64,000 nt of DNA from assembly GCF_014654675.1 (NCBI RefSeq), contig NZ_BNBC01000035.1, forward strand, positions 1 to 64,000. Reading direction: 5' to 3'. The position numbers and the translations under genes were made by a program. The stretch comes from Streptomyces spiralis. Its GTDB lineage: Bacteria; Actinomycetota; Actinomycetes; Streptomycetales; Streptomycetaceae. The notes below the pieces were generated by a model. The model worked only from the letters and a program-made list of their open reading frames with translations, did no database searches and was not told the origin of the DNA. Shown here piece after piece: positions 16,540 to 25,868 of the stretch; positions within the stretch are counted from its first letter, which is position 1, and each line of letters opens with the position of its first letter.

Positions 16540-18308
16540 TACCGGCCTGCCAGCGGGTTGCGCAGGGTGCCCACCAGCTGGAGCGCGCCCGATGGATCGG
16601 CCAGGTCCACCATCTGCCGGTTGTCGCGCAGCTGGAGCCGGTTGAGGCAGGACAGCGCGAACTCGGGGGCGAACAGGTCGTACCGGCGGAATCTGCCGGC
16701 GAGTTCGGGCACCGACTCCTGGTACTCGCGCACGACCTCGGCGACCGTCCGCCAGAAGGCGTCCTCCTCCAGGATCCCTTCGGCGGCGAGGTGCGCGGCG
16801 AGGAAGCGGAAGAAGCAGTCGAAGACGTCCGTGAAGACGGACAGGAGCTTGTGGTCCTCCGGGACCCGCACCCGGATCCGGCTCACCTCCGGCGGCAGCA
16901 CCGCGTCCGGGTCCATCACCGCGATCTCCTCGGCGATGTCCTTGAAGACCGCCCGCCGCACCACCCCGTCCCGCAGGACCAGGACGACGTTCTCGCCGTG
17001 CGGCATGAAGACCAGGTCGTGGGCGTAGAAGCTGTGCAGGATGGGGGTGAGGTAGGCGCGCAGGTAGTGGCGCAGCCACTGCGTGGGCGGCAGGGCGGAG
17101 CGTTCGATCAGCGCGCCGGCGAAGGAGGCGCCCTCGTGGTCCACGTGGAGGAGCGAGGCCATGGTCGCCAGGGTCTCGCCGTCATGGAGGGTGGGCACGG
17201 GGCTCTCCCGCCACAGGGCGGCCAGCATCTTGCGGTACGGCGAGGAGCGGTCGGTGGCCTGCTCGTACTCCCGGTGCCGGTAGCCGACGGCCGCCCGCTC
17301 ACGGATGACCGACAGACCGGTCGCCTTCAGCACCGGGTCGTTCTCGATCAGCCCGGCCAGCCAGTCGTTGATCGCCGGGGTGGCCTCCATGTAGGCGGCC
17401 GACAGCCCACGCATGAAACCCATGTTGAGCACGGACAGGGCCGTCTTCACGTAGTGCTTCTCCGGGCGGGAGGCGTTGAAGAACGTCCGCACGGACTGCT
17501 GGGCCAGGTACTCGTCGTCGCCCTCGCCCAGGCAGACCAGACGGCGGCGGGCCACCTCGGCGGCGAAGGTGACGGAGAGCTTGTTCCACCACTGCCAGGG
17601 GTGGACGGGGATGAGCAGATAGTCGGCGGGGTCCAGGCCCTGACCGGTGAGCACGCCGTGGAACCGGCGGATGGTCTCCTCGCCCAGCTCCGCCCGCAGG
17701 AAGGACTCGTACTCGATTCCGGCACCCGACGTGAACGCCGCCCGAGAGCGGTGCGCGGCCAGCCACACCAGCCGGACGGGACTCGCGGTCTCGGGGGCGT
17801 ACGACAGGTACTCGTGGACCCCGAAGCCCAGCCGGCCGTTGTTGGCCACGAAGCACGGGTGGCCCTCGGTCATGCCGGTCTCGATGTCCTGGAAGGAGCC
17901 CCGCGCCAGCTCGGCCGAGGAGATCCGCGGCTTGGCGAGCTTGTAGCAGGTGCCGGCGAGGGTGGAGGAGATCTCCTCCAGATAGACCGGCAGGATCTCG
18001 TCGCTCAGGCCCAGGGACTCCTTGAATTCGACGAGGAAGTCCAGCGTCGAAAGGGGGAGTTCGACGCCCTCGCAATGCCGGGTGATGGAGTCGGCGTCGA
18101 CCTGCCAGTGGTCCAGGGCGCGCCGGACGGCGGAGAACCGGTAGGCGGTGAGTCCGTCGTCGCCGCGGACGACGTACCGCTCACCCTCCTGCTCGGGCGT
18201 GATCAGCCGCTCGTGCGCGAACTCGGCGAGCGCCTTGCGTATAAGCAGGCGTTCGGCGGCCGCCCAGCGCTCGGGCGAGAGGTGGGCGACGGCGTCGGCG
18301 AGGCTCAT
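16539..18308 (-). CDS. desD: Desferrioxamine synthetase DesD
   Basis: ATP-dependent NIS synthetase (IucA/IucC family) that trimerises and cyclises N-hydroxy-N-succinyl-cadaverine into desferrioxamine E and linear B forms. 589 residues from the ATG at 18308, which overlaps the desC stop (ATGA); upstream in-frame sequence is the antisense of desC and is excluded. The IucA/IucC domain spans about residues 150-390 (TEGHPCFVANNGRLGF, HPWQWWN, SVRTFFNASRPEKHYVKTA) and a FhuF-like reductase-type domain follows (about 410-570, MPHGENVVLVL). It is the last gene of desABCD; a MITE-like repeat abuts its end. Confidence 0.97.
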   Translation of the reverse strand: MSLADAVAHLSPERWAAAERLLIRKALAEFAHERLITPEQEGERYVVRGDDGLTAYRFSAVRRALDHWQVDADSITRHCEGVELPLSTLDFLVEFKESLGLSDEILPVYLEEISSTLAGTCYKLAKPRISSAELARGSFQDIETGMTEGHPCFVANNGRLGFGVHEYLSYAPETASPVRLVWLAAHRSRAAFTSGAGIEYESFLRAELGEETIRRFHGVLTGQGLDPADYLLIPVHPWQWWNKLSVTFAAEVARRRLVCLGEGDDEYLAQQSVRTFFNASRPEKHYVKTALSVLNMGFMRGLSAAYMEATPAINDWLAGLIENDPVLKATGLSVIRERAAVGYRHREYEQATDRSSPYRKMLAALWRESPVPTLHDGETLATMASLLHVDHEGASFAGALIERSALPPTQWLRHYLRAYLTPILHSFYAHDLVFMPHGENVVLVLRDGVVRRAVFKDIAEEIAVMDPDAVLPPEVSRIRVRVPEDHKLLSVFTDVFDCFFRFLAAHLAAEGILEEDAFWRTVAEVVREYQESVPELAGRFRRYDLFAPEFALSCLNRLQLRDNRQMVDLADPSGALQLVGTLRNPLAGR

Positions 18309-18835
18309 ACGGCCACCCCCGTCGCCGCGGTGAACCGCTCGCGCGTGCAGAAGCTCAGCAGCGCCTTCTTCTCCGGCTTCTGTATCTCCCGCTCGGGTAC
18401 GAATCCGACGGCCTCGTTCAGGGCGTGCACGGCCGTGTTGCGTACGTCCGGCTCGACCACGACCCTGCGCACCGCCGGGTCCTCGAACAGGTGCCGCATC
18501 ACCGCGGTGATCACTGCTCGCGTGAATCCGTGCACGGGCGTGTCGGTGGGCGCGACCAGGAAGTGCATGCCGACGTCGCCCGGCTCCGGCTCGTACAGGC
18601 CGACCAGTTCCCGGTGGGCCGGGTCGTAGCGCTCCATCAGGAAGGCGGGCTCGCCCTCGTGCAGGCCGAGGAAGGCGTGGTGGTGCTCGTCCGCCGCGAT
18701 GTCCAGGTACGCGCGCTCGACGTCCGCCGGCCCGGCGTCCTGCATCATCCAGAACGTCGCCTTGGGGTGCGTGACCCAGCCGTGCAGCAGCCGGGCGTCC
18801 GTCAGGGGGTCCAGCGGGCGGATCGTGAAGGTCAT
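18305..18835 (-). CDS. desC: N-acyltransferase DesC
   Basis: GNAT-like acyltransferase (RhbD/IucB siderophore acyltransferase family) that acylates N-hydroxycadaverine with succinyl- or acetyl-CoA in desferrioxamine synthesis. 176 residues, the expected length. Family motifs HPKATFWMM, MHFLVAPTDTPVHGFTRAV and the acyl-CoA-contacting VVEPDVRNTAVHALNEAVGF are visible. Its ATG at 18835 overlaps the desB stop by four bases and its stop overlaps the desD start, so desB, desC and desD are translationally coupled. Confidence 0.95.
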   Translation of the reverse strand: MTFTIRPLDPLTDARLLHGWVTHPKATFWMMQDAGPADVERAYLDIAADEHHHAFLGLHEGEPAFLMERYDPAHRELVGLYEPEPGDVGMHFLVAPTDTPVHGFTRAVITAVMRHLFEDPAVRRVVVEPDVRNTAVHALNEAVGFVPEREIQKPEKKALLSFCTRERFTAATGVAV

Positions 18836-20118
18836 GCGGCGAACTCCTGGAAGGCGATGGTCTTCTCGACCGGGTAGTACTCGGTGCCGAGCAGCTCACG
18901 GATGATGTACGAGTTGCGGTAGGCGCCCATGCCCAGGTCGGGGCTGGTGATGCTGTGGGCGTGGACGCCGGCGTTCTGGAGGAAGACGCCCCGGCCCGTC
19001 ACGTCGATGGAGTAGTTGCGGGCGATGTCGAAGCGGCCGTGGCCGTCGAAGCGGAGGCGGTCCAGGACCGGGGCGAGGAACGCCGGGGGCTCGTAGTGGT
19101 AGCCGGTGGCCAGCACCAGGCCCTCGGTGCGGATCTCGAAGTCCTTGTGCTGCTCGTCCTGGTGGAAGCCGAGGGTGTACACACCGTCCGCGTACGCGGC
19201 CGTCGTCAGGGAGGAGTTGGTGAGCAATCGGGTGGGGACCGGGCGGTCGCCGCTCTCGACGTTCTTCTGGTAGAGCAGATCGAAGATGGAGTCGATCAGA
19301 TCCGAGTTGATGCCCTTGAACAGGCCCTTCTGCTGCTTCTCCAGCCGGTGGCGGGTCTCCTCGGGCAGCGCGTGGAAGTAGTCGATGTAGTCCGGGGAGG
19401 TCATCTCCAGGGTCAGCTTGGTGTACTCCAGCGGGAAGAACCGCGGGGAGCGGGTGACCCAGTCCAGCCGGTAGCCGTGCACGTCGATCTCGGAGAGCAG
19501 TTCGTGGTAGATCTCCGCGGCGCTCTGTCCGCTGCCGACGATCGTGATGGACTTCTTCCGCTTCAGCTCCGCCCTGCGGTGCATGTACTGGGAGGTGTGC
19601 AGGAGGTCGCCGCCCAGGTCCCGGCAGGCGGGCGGGACGAAGGGGACGGTGCCGGTGCCGAGGACCAGGTGCCGGGCGCGGTACGTCTCGCCGCGCCGGG
19701 TGCGCACCACGTACAGCTCGTCCTCGTACGTCACCTCGGTGACCGTGGTGCCGAAGCGGACGCTGCTCAGCTTGCCCGCCGCCCAGCGGCAGTAGTCGTC
19801 GTACTCGATCCGCAGCGGGTAGAAGTTCTCGCGGATGTAGAACGAGTACAGCCGGCCCTTCTCCTTGAGGTAGTTGAGGAAGGAGTACGGCGAGGTCGGG
19901 TCGGCCAGGGTGACCAGGTCCGACATGAACGGGGTCTGGAGGTGGGCGCCGTCGAGGAACATTCCCGCGTGCCACTCGAAGTCGGGCTTGGACTCCAGGA
20001 AGACCCCGCTGAGGTCGGCGATCGGCTCGGTGAGGCAGGCGAGGCCCAGGTTGAAGGGGCCGAGTCCGATCCCCACGAGGTCGTAGGTGCCGTTCGGGGC
20101 TTCAGGACGCGCGGTCAA
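18832..20118 (-). CDS. desB: Cadaverine N-monooxygenase DesB
   Basis: FAD- and NADPH-dependent hydroxylase (IucD/SidA/PvdA family) that N-hydroxylates cadaverine. 428 residues. FAD-binding motif GIGLGPFNLGLA near the N-terminus, NADPH-binding GSGQSAAE in the middle and the C-terminal ATGYHYEPP are visible. The start is a TTG at 20118 that lies inside the end of desA (17-base overlap), supported by GGGAG six bases upstream; no ATG or GTG lies close by in frame before the FAD motif. The overlap implies translational coupling and perhaps lowered initiation relative to desA. Confidence 0.95.
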   Translation of the reverse strand: MTARPEAPNGTYDLVGIGLGPFNLGLACLTEPIADLSGVFLESKPDFEWHAGMFLDGAHLQTPFMSDLVTLADPTSPYSFLNYLKEKGRLYSFYIRENFYPLRIEYDDYCRWAAGKLSSVRFGTTVTEVTYEDELYVVRTRRGETYRARHLVLGTGTVPFVPPACRDLGGDLLHTSQYMHRRAELKRKKSITIVGSGQSAAEIYHELLSEIDVHGYRLDWVTRSPRFFPLEYTKLTLEMTSPDYIDYFHALPEETRHRLEKQQKGLFKGINSDLIDSIFDLLYQKNVESGDRPVPTRLLTNSSLTTAAYADGVYTLGFHQDEQHKDFEIRTEGLVLATGYHYEPPAFLAPVLDRLRFDGHGRFDIARNYSIDVTGRGVFLQNAGVHAHSITSPDLGMGAYRNSYIIRELLGTEYYPVEKTIAFQEFAA

Positions 20119-21544
20119 GGGACTCTCCCAGGTACTGCTCGGCGTGGCCGGCGATCAGGTCGAGCACGGCGGCGAGATCGGCCGGCCGGGTCTCGGGGTT
20201 GAGCAGGGTGAACTTCAGGTAGTGGCGGCCGCCGACCTTGGTGCCCGCCACCACGGCGTCGCCGGAGGCGAACAGGGCCTTGCGGGCGTAGAGGTTGGCG
20301 CGGTCGATCTCGGCCGGGTCGGTGACGGCCGCCGGGATGTAGCGGAAGACGAGGGTGGACAGGGCGGGCTCCACGACGACGTCGAAGCGGGGGTCGGCGG
20401 CCAGCAGCCGCCAGCCCTCCCGCGCAAGGTCGCAGACCTGGTCGAAGAGTTCGCCGATGCCGTCGGCGCCCATCACCCGCAGCGTCATCCACAGTTTCAG
20501 GGCGTCGAAGCGGCGGGTCGTCTGGAGGGACTTGTCGACCTGGTTGGGGATGCGTTCCTGCACCATGCGGCGGGGGTTGAGGTACTCGGCGTGGTAGGTG
20601 GCGTGCCGCAGGGTGGCCGCGTCCCGGACCAGCACGGCGGAGGAACTGACGGGCTGGAAGAAGGACTTGTGGTAGTCGACGGTGACCGAGTCGGCGCGCT
20701 CGATGCCGTCGAGGCGGCCCCGGTGCTGCCGCGAGGCGAGCAGCCCGCAGCCGTAGGCGGCGTCGACGTGCAGCCAGGTGGCGTACTGCGCGCACAGCTC
20801 GGCGATCTCGGGCAGCGGGTCGATGGAGCCGAAGTCGGTGGTGCCTGCGGTGGCGACGACGGCCATCGGGACCAGGCCGTCCTGGCGGCAGCGCTCCAGC
20901 TCGTGGGCGAGGGCGACGGTCCGCATGCGCTTGTCGTGGTCGACGGGGATCGCGACCACGGCTTCCTGGCTCAGGCCGAGGAGTTTCGCGGACTTCCTGA
21001 CGCTGAAGTGGCTGACCTCGGAGGCGAAGATCCGCAGTTCGGCCAGGTCGTGGGTCTTGGTCTCCTCGCGGGCCAGCAGCAGTGCCTGGAGGTTGGACTG
21101 GGTGCCGCCGGAGGTGAAGACGCCGTCGGCGGCGGGCCCGAGCCCGATGCGGGCGGCCGTCCAGTCGATGAGCTTGCGCTCGATCAGGGTGCCGCCGGCC
21201 GACTGGTCCCAGGTGTCCAGGGAGGAGTTGACGGCGGACAGGATGGCCTCGCCCAGAACCGCCGGGATCACCACCGGGCAGTTGAGGTGGGCGACGTAGC
21301 GGGGGTGGTGGAAGTAGACCGCGTCGCGCAGATAGACCTCCTCCAGTTCGTCGAGGACCGCCGTGGTGTCGTGCAGCGGCCGGTCCAGGTCGATCTGCTC
21401 GATGCGGGGAGCGAGGGCGTCGACGGTGACGCCGGTGAACGGACGTTCGGTGGCGGCGAGTTTGGCGGCCACCCGCTCGACTCCTTCGGTCACGGAGCGG
21501 CGATAGTGCTCCGCGGTGAGGTCATTGAGCAGGTGTGAGCGCAT
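20102..21544 (-). CDS. desA: Lysine decarboxylase DesA
   Basis: PLP-dependent group II decarboxylase turning lysine into cadaverine, the first step of desferrioxamine synthesis. 480 residues from ATG 21544 (MRSHLLNDLTAEHY). PLP-binding features: GVFTSGGTQSN phosphate-binding stretch, Asp in HVDAAYG, and the Schiff-base Lys293 in DYHKSFFQP. Length and motifs match L-2,4-diaminobutyrate/lysine decarboxylases. The promoter region carries a perfect iron box at 21572-21590, so desABCD should be repressed by DmdR1-Fe2+ under iron sufficiency. Confidence 0.96.
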   Translation of the reverse strand: MRSHLLNDLTAEHYRRSVTEGVERVAAKLAATERPFTGVTVDALAPRIEQIDLDRPLHDTTAVLDELEEVYLRDAVYFHHPRYVAHLNCPVVIPAVLGEAILSAVNSSLDTWDQSAGGTLIERKLIDWTAARIGLGPAADGVFTSGGTQSNLQALLLAREETKTHDLAELRIFASEVSHFSVRKSAKLLGLSQEAVVAIPVDHDKRMRTVALAHELERCRQDGLVPMAVVATAGTTDFGSIDPLPEIAELCAQYATWLHVDAAYGCGLLASRQHRGRLDGIERADSVTVDYHKSFFQPVSSSAVLVRDAATLRHATYHAEYLNPRRMVQERIPNQVDKSLQTTRRFDALKLWMTLRVMGADGIGELFDQVCDLAREGWRLLAADPRFDVVVEPALSTLVFRYIPAAVTDPAEIDRANLYARKALFASGDAVVAGTKVGGRHYLKFTLLNPETRPADLAAVLDLIAGHAEQYLGESLDRAS

Positions 21545-21571
21545 GTGGAGGTCCTCCGCAGTGGATGCATC

Positions 21572-21590
21572 TTAGGTTAGCCTAACCTAA
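21572..21590 (-). promoter_or_regulatory. Iron box of desABCD
   Basis: TTAGGTTAGCCTAACCTAA is a perfect 19-base palindrome around a central C and equals the DtxR/DmdR consensus. It ends 28 bases upstream of the desA start, where binding of the iron-loaded repressor would block transcription. Confidence 0.93.
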
Positions 21591-21643
21591 CTTTTCGGAA
21601 TCGAGACATGCCTCTTCCGTGACCGGAGCCACTCCAGGGGCAG

Positions 21644-22486
21644 TTACTCGGCGGCCCGCAACTGTTCCTCCGTCATTCCCTGCCGCCAGTACCCGACGAA
21701 GGCGATACGCCGCCGGTCGATCCCCCGCTCACCGACGAAGTGCCGGCGCGCCGCCTTCACCCGCCCGGACTCACCCGCGAGCCACACGTACGGCCGCTCG
21801 GCGGCGGGCAGTCGAGCGGCCCGCAGGGCGTCGACGGTCATGGGGGACCCGTCGTGCCGTACGAGCCAGGTGATGTCCGCGTCCGCGGGCGTCGACACGT
21901 CCTGGATGTCACCGGCGTGCGGCACCTCCAGCCAGGCGCGCACCCGGGTGCCGGCCGGGAGGGATTCGAGGATCGCGGTGGCGGCCGGTACGGCGGTCTC
22001 GTCGCCCCACAGGAGCACCAGGTCGGTGTCCTCGGGCGGGCGGAAGCGGATGGCGCGGTTGTCGGCGACGGCCGGGCCGAGCAGCAGCACCCGGTCGCCG
22101 GGCACGGCGTGCGCCGCCCATCGGGAGGCGGGTCCGGCGGGGGAGCCGGCCCCGGGCTCGACGCCGTGCAGGGCGAAGTCGATGTCGATCTCGTCGGGGT
22201 CGCGGCGCAGCGCGCGCAGCGTGTAGGACCGCATGACCGCCCGCACGTCGTCCGGCAGTTCGCGCCAGGCCTGCCACCAGCCTTCGCCGAGTTCGACCGG
22301 TACGACGGGCTCGGGCCGGCCCGGGTGGGGCAGGAACAGCGACAGGGACTGGTCCCTGCCGTGGGAGTGGAAGGCCCTGAGGTCGGGTCCGGCGAAGGTG
22401 ACCCGGAGCAGAGACGGACCGAGCCGCCTCGCCCTTACGACCTGCAGGGAGAAGAAACGGAACGGGGCGGCCACGGCCGTGGTCAT
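21644..22486 (-). CDS. desF: Siderophore-interacting ferric reductase DesF
   Basis: Cytoplasmic FAD-containing siderophore-interacting protein (ViuB/YqjH family) that releases iron from imported ferrioxamine by reduction. 280 residues: FAD-binding domain (about 15-145; MRSYTLRALRR, GDRVLLLGPAVADNRAI) and NAD(P)-binding-like SIP domain (about 150-275; WGDETAVPAATAIL, VWLAGESGRVKAARRH, GYWRQG). ATG at 22486. It lies 73 bases after desE on the same strand, with no separate iron box seen in that gap, so it is likely expressed from the desE promoter. Confidence 0.92.
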   Translation of the reverse strand: MTTAVAAPFRFFSLQVVRARRLGPSLLRVTFAGPDLRAFHSHGRDQSLSLFLPHPGRPEPVVPVELGEGWWQAWRELPDDVRAVMRSYTLRALRRDPDEIDIDFALHGVEPGAGSPAGPASRWAAHAVPGDRVLLLGPAVADNRAIRFRPPEDTDLVLLWGDETAVPAATAILESLPAGTRVRAWLEVPHAGDIQDVSTPADADITWLVRHDGSPMTVDALRAARLPAAERPYVWLAGESGRVKAARRHFVGERGIDRRRIAFVGYWRQGMTEEQLRAAE

Positions 22487-22559
22487 ATGTGCTCCTGAGT
22501 CGTCGTCAGGGTGCGTTGTCGGGGCGTCCTGCGGAAAGGCGGCGCCGGTCGCGCGGGGG

Positions 22560-23609
22560 TCAGGAGACCTTCTTCGCGTTCTCGATGGCCTTCGCGAGGT
22601 CCTCGAGGAGCGGGGCGCACTTGTCGTAGGACAGGATCGGCTCGGGGTTGCGGGCGATGACCTGGCCGGCCTTGACGGCGGCGAGCTTCTTCCAGGTGCC
22701 CTGGGTGATGCCGGCGGGCTGGATGGCCGAGGTGCGGTTGTCCATCATGATGATGTCGGCAGGGTACTTGTCGACGTTCTCCCAGCTCAGCGACTCGTAC
22801 CAGCCGCCGCCCTTGGCCTTGGCCTGCTCGGGCGGCTCGACGAAGTTCACGCCGAGGGCCTTGAAGTACTCCAGGTCGATGGAGAGGTTGGTGCCCGAGA
22901 CGTAGAACAGGTCCTGGCTGGCCGAGCCGGCCATCACCTTGATGTCCGGCTTGGCCTTGGCGGCGGCGCGCAGCCGGGCGGCCGCCTCCTCGAAGCGCTT
23001 CTTGGCCTGCTGGACCTTGTCGCCGGTGACGTCCCCGCCGAGCGACTTGGCGAGCGCCAGCATGCGCTCCAGCGGCTCGGTCATCTGGCGGTCGTAGACG
23101 GAGATGCCGACAGTCGGGGCCCCGACGGCCAGGATCTTCTTCTTGGACTCCTCCGGGACGTACCAGAGGGTGCCGGCGTTGTCGAACATCGTGGAGATGA
23201 GGACGTCGGGCGCGAGAGCCGCGTACTTCTCGATGTTGAACTGGCCCCACTCGTTGCCGAGGACCGTCACCTTGCTGACGTCCATGTCGCCGGCCTGCAC
23301 ATCGGCCTTGCCGTCCTTGGTCGTCGTGGGGCCGAAGACGCCCTTGGCCTGGACGCCGTAGTCGTACAGGGCGGCGGCGACCCCGACGAACGCCACGATG
23401 TTCGACGGAACCCTGTCGGCCTTCGCGGTCTGCCCGCGGTCGTCCTTGAAGGTCCACGGGCCGGACTTGGCGGCCGCCGTCCCGCTGTCCGAGCCGCCGC
23501 TTTTCCCGTCGTCGGTTCCGCAGGCCGCGAGCGCGGCCCCGAGGCCGAGGGCGCCGCCCGCGGCGAGGACGCCGCGGCGGGAGAGGTGGGTGGCACGGGC
23601 AATGGGCAT
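22560..23609 (-). CDS. desE: Ferrioxamine-binding lipoprotein DesE
   Basis: Substrate-binding protein of the ferrioxamine importer, 349 residues. The N-terminus combines a twin-arginine motif (SRRGVLAAGG) and a lipobox LAAC with Cys30 as the lipidated residue, followed by a Gly/Ser/Asp-rich linker. The rest is a FecCD-type periplasmic-binding (Fe3+-siderophore) domain, with PSNIVAFVGVAAALYDYGV, ALAPDVLISTMF and IMMDNR visible. An iron box lies 54-70 bases upstream. No permease or ATPase gene is adjacent; in S. coelicolor they are encoded elsewhere (established). Confidence 0.94.
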   Translation of the reverse strand: MPIARATHLSRRGVLAAGGALGLGAALAACGTDDGKSGGSDSGTAAAKSGPWTFKDDRGQTAKADRVPSNIVAFVGVAAALYDYGVQAKGVFGPTTTKDGKADVQAGDMDVSKVTVLGNEWGQFNIEKYAALAPDVLISTMFDNAGTLWYVPEESKKKILAVGAPTVGISVYDRQMTEPLERMLALAKSLGGDVTGDKVQQAKKRFEEAAARLRAAAKAKPDIKVMAGSASQDLFYVSGTNLSIDLEYFKALGVNFVEPPEQAKAKGGGWYESLSWENVDKYPADIIMMDNRTSAIQPAGITQGTWKKLAAVKAGQVIARNPEPILSYDKCAPLLEDLAKAIENAKKVS

Positions 23610-23660
23610 GGGTGTGACTGCTTTCGAACGGGGCGGAGCGCCCGCCGGACAGGTTCGAAG

Positions 23661-23679
23661 GTAGGTTAGCCTAACCTCA
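23661..23679 (-). promoter_or_regulatory. Iron box of desEF
   Basis: GTAGGTTAGCCTAACCTCA contains the 15-base perfect palindrome AGGTTAGCCTAACCT (23663-23677), a strong DmdR/DtxR operator 52 bases upstream of the desE start. Confidence 0.9.
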
Positions 23680-23753
23680 GTTCCTGTCCAGGGAGTGGGG
23701 CGCCGCGCCCGTCCGCCCCGGCGGTTCGCCGGCCGGGGCCTGCTGCCGGAGTG

Positions 23754-24914
23754 TCAGCCGGTGAGCCCCAGCTCCCGGGCGATCAGCATCCGCTGCACCT
23801 CGCTCGTGCCCTCGCCGATCTCCAGGATCTTGGAGTCGCGCCACATGCGGGCGACCGGGTACTCGTTCATGAAGCCGTAGCCGCCGTGGATCTGGGTGGC
23901 GTCACGGGCGTTGTCGACCGCGATCGTCGACGAGTACAGCTTCGCCAGGGCCGCCTCCTTCTTGAACGGCTCGCCGGCCACCAGACGGTAGGCCGCGTCC
24001 CGCCAGGCCAGCCGGGAGGTGTGGGCCTTCATCTCCATGTCGGCGATCTTGAACTGGATCGCCTGGTTGGCGCCGATCGGCCTGCCGAAGGCCTGGCGCT
24101 CCTTGGCGTACTTCACCGACTCGTCCACACAGCCCTGGGCCAGGCCCGTCGCCAGCGCCGCGATCGCGATCCGGCCCTCGTCGAGGATGCGCAGGAACTG
24201 CGCGTAGCCGCGGCCCTGTTCGCCCAGCAGGTTGGCGGCCGGCACCCGGACGTCCTGGAAGGACAGCTCACGGGTGTCCGAGGCGTTCCAGCCGACCTTC
24301 GAGTAGGCGGGCGCGACCGTGAAGCCGGGCGTCCCGGAGGGGACGATGATCGAGGAGATGAGCGGCTTCCCGTCGGGCTTGCGGCCCGTCACCGCCGTCA
24401 CCGTGACCAGACCGGTGATGTCGGTGCCCGAGTTGGTGATGAAGCACTTGGTGCCGTTGATCACCCACTCGTCGGTGTCCGGGTCCAGCCGGGCCGTGGT
24501 CCGGGTGGCGCCCGCGTCCGAGCCGCCGTCGGGCTCGGTGAGGCCGAAGGCGCCCAGGATCTCGCCCGTGCACAGCTTGGGCAGCCAGGTGCGCTTCTGC
24601 TCCTCGGTGCCGAACAGATGGATCGGCATGGCGCCCAGGGAGACACCCGCCTCGAGGGTGATGGCCACGGACGAGTCCACCCGGGCCAGTTCCTCCAGGG
24701 CGATGCCCAGGGCGAGGTAGTCGCCGCCCATGCCGCCGTACTCCTCCGGGAACGGCAGGCCGAACAGACCCATGCGGCCCATCTCGCGGACGATCTCGTA
24801 CGGGAACTCGTGCCGCTCGTAGAAGTCGCCGATCTTCGGCGCCACCACGTCGTGCGCGAACTCCTCCACCGTACGGCGGAGTTCCTCCAGCTCGGGGGTC
24901 AGGCGGTGGTTCAT
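23754..24914 (-). CDS. acdH: Acyl-CoA dehydrogenase (AcdH, isovaleryl-CoA type)
   Basis: FAD enzyme oxidising short branched acyl-CoAs, here most likely isovaleryl-CoA from leucine. 386 residues, with the three acyl-CoA dehydrogenase domains (N-terminal helical about 5-115, central beta 120-215 with GAFGLTEPDGGSDAG, C-terminal helical 230-385 with IHGGYGFMNEYPVARMWRD). The catalytic Glu should be in the C-terminal segment near ILEIGEGTSE, as in isovaleryl-type enzymes. It is the last gene of a four-gene unit with HMG-CoA lyase and both subunits of a biotin carboxylase, the leucine degradation set. Six bases separate it from hmgL. Confidence 0.93.
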   Translation of the reverse strand: MNHRLTPELEELRRTVEEFAHDVVAPKIGDFYERHEFPYEIVREMGRMGLFGLPFPEEYGGMGGDYLALGIALEELARVDSSVAITLEAGVSLGAMPIHLFGTEEQKRTWLPKLCTGEILGAFGLTEPDGGSDAGATRTTARLDPDTDEWVINGTKCFITNSGTDITGLVTVTAVTGRKPDGKPLISSIIVPSGTPGFTVAPAYSKVGWNASDTRELSFQDVRVPAANLLGEQGRGYAQFLRILDEGRIAIAALATGLAQGCVDESVKYAKERQAFGRPIGANQAIQFKIADMEMKAHTSRLAWRDAAYRLVAGEPFKKEAALAKLYSSTIAVDNARDATQIHGGYGFMNEYPVARMWRDSKILEIGEGTSEVQRMLIARELGLTG

Positions 24915-24920
24915 CGTCGG

Positions 24921-25868
24921 TCACTGCTCCTTGTGGGAGAGGGCACGCAGGGTGCGGGAGGGACTGGGCCGGCCCAGCCGACCGGCCATCCACTCGCTCG
25001 TGGCGACGAGACGGCCGAGGTCGACTCCGGTGTCGATGCCGAGGCCCCGCAGCATCCACACGAGGTCTTCGGTGGCGAGGTTGCCGGTGGCGGACTTGGC
25101 GTACGGGCAGCCGCCGAGGCCGCCCGCGGAGGCGTCCACGGTGGTGACGCCGTGCTGGAGTGCGGCCAGGGTGTTGGCGAGGGCCTGGCCGTAGGTGTCG
25201 TGGAAGTGGACGCCGATGACGCCGGTGGGCACACCGCCCTCGTTCAGCGCGGCCAGCAGCCGGAGCACATGGCCGGGCGTGGCGACGCCGATGGTGTCGC
25301 CGAGGCTCAGCTCGTCGCAGCCCATGTCCCGCAGCGCCCGGCAGACCCGGACCACCTGGTCGACGGGCACCGGACCCTCCCACGGGTCGCCGAAGCACAT
25401 CGACAGATAGCCGCGCACATGCGCGCCCCCGTCCTTCGCCCGCCGCACCACCGGCTCGAACATGGCCAGCGCCTCGTCCACCGTCCGGTTGAGGTTGGCC
25501 TTGGCGAAGGACTCGGTGGCGCTGGCGAAGACGGCGACCCGGGTCGCGCTCAGCGACAGGGCCCGCTCCAGGCCGCGCTCGTTCGGTACGAGGACGGGCA
25601 GGTCCACCGGCAGGCCGCTCACCATCGGGAACAGCTCTTCCGCATCGGCCAGTTGGGGCACCCACTTGGGGTGGACGAAGCTGGTGGCCTCGATCGTGGT
25701 CAGGCCCGCGTCGGCGAGGCGGCGGATGAACTCCGCCTTGACCTCCGTCGGCACGGTCGCCTTCTCGTTCTGCAGGCCGTCGCGCGGGCCGACCTCGTGG
25801 ATCCTGACCCGGGCGGGGAGGCCGGGGGCCGGGACGGCCATGGGGAGACCGAGTTCCGGGGTGCTCAT
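24921..25868 (-). CDS. hmgL: Hydroxymethylglutaryl-CoA lyase
   Basis: Cleaves HMG-CoA to acetoacetate and acetyl-CoA, the last step of leucine breakdown. 315 residues from ATG 25868, whose ATGA overlaps the stop of the carboxylase alpha gene. HMGL-like TIM barrel with VGPRDGLQNEK at the N-terminus, ATSFVHPKWVPQ, SLGDTIGVATPGHV, HFHDTYGQALAN (metal-binding His pair) and the catalytic Cys loop GGLGGCPYAKSATGN. The long in-frame extension upstream is antisense-like noise inside the preceding gene and was dropped. Confidence 0.94.
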   Translation of the reverse strand: MSTPELGLPMAVPAPGLPARVRIHEVGPRDGLQNEKATVPTEVKAEFIRRLADAGLTTIEATSFVHPKWVPQLADAEELFPMVSGLPVDLPVLVPNERGLERALSLSATRVAVFASATESFAKANLNRTVDEALAMFEPVVRRAKDGGAHVRGYLSMCFGDPWEGPVPVDQVVRVCRALRDMGCDELSLGDTIGVATPGHVLRLLAALNEGGVPTGVIGVHFHDTYGQALANTLAALQHGVTTVDASAGGLGGCPYAKSATGNLATEDLVWMLRGLGIDTGVDLGRLVATSEWMAGRLGRPSPSRTLRALSHKEQ

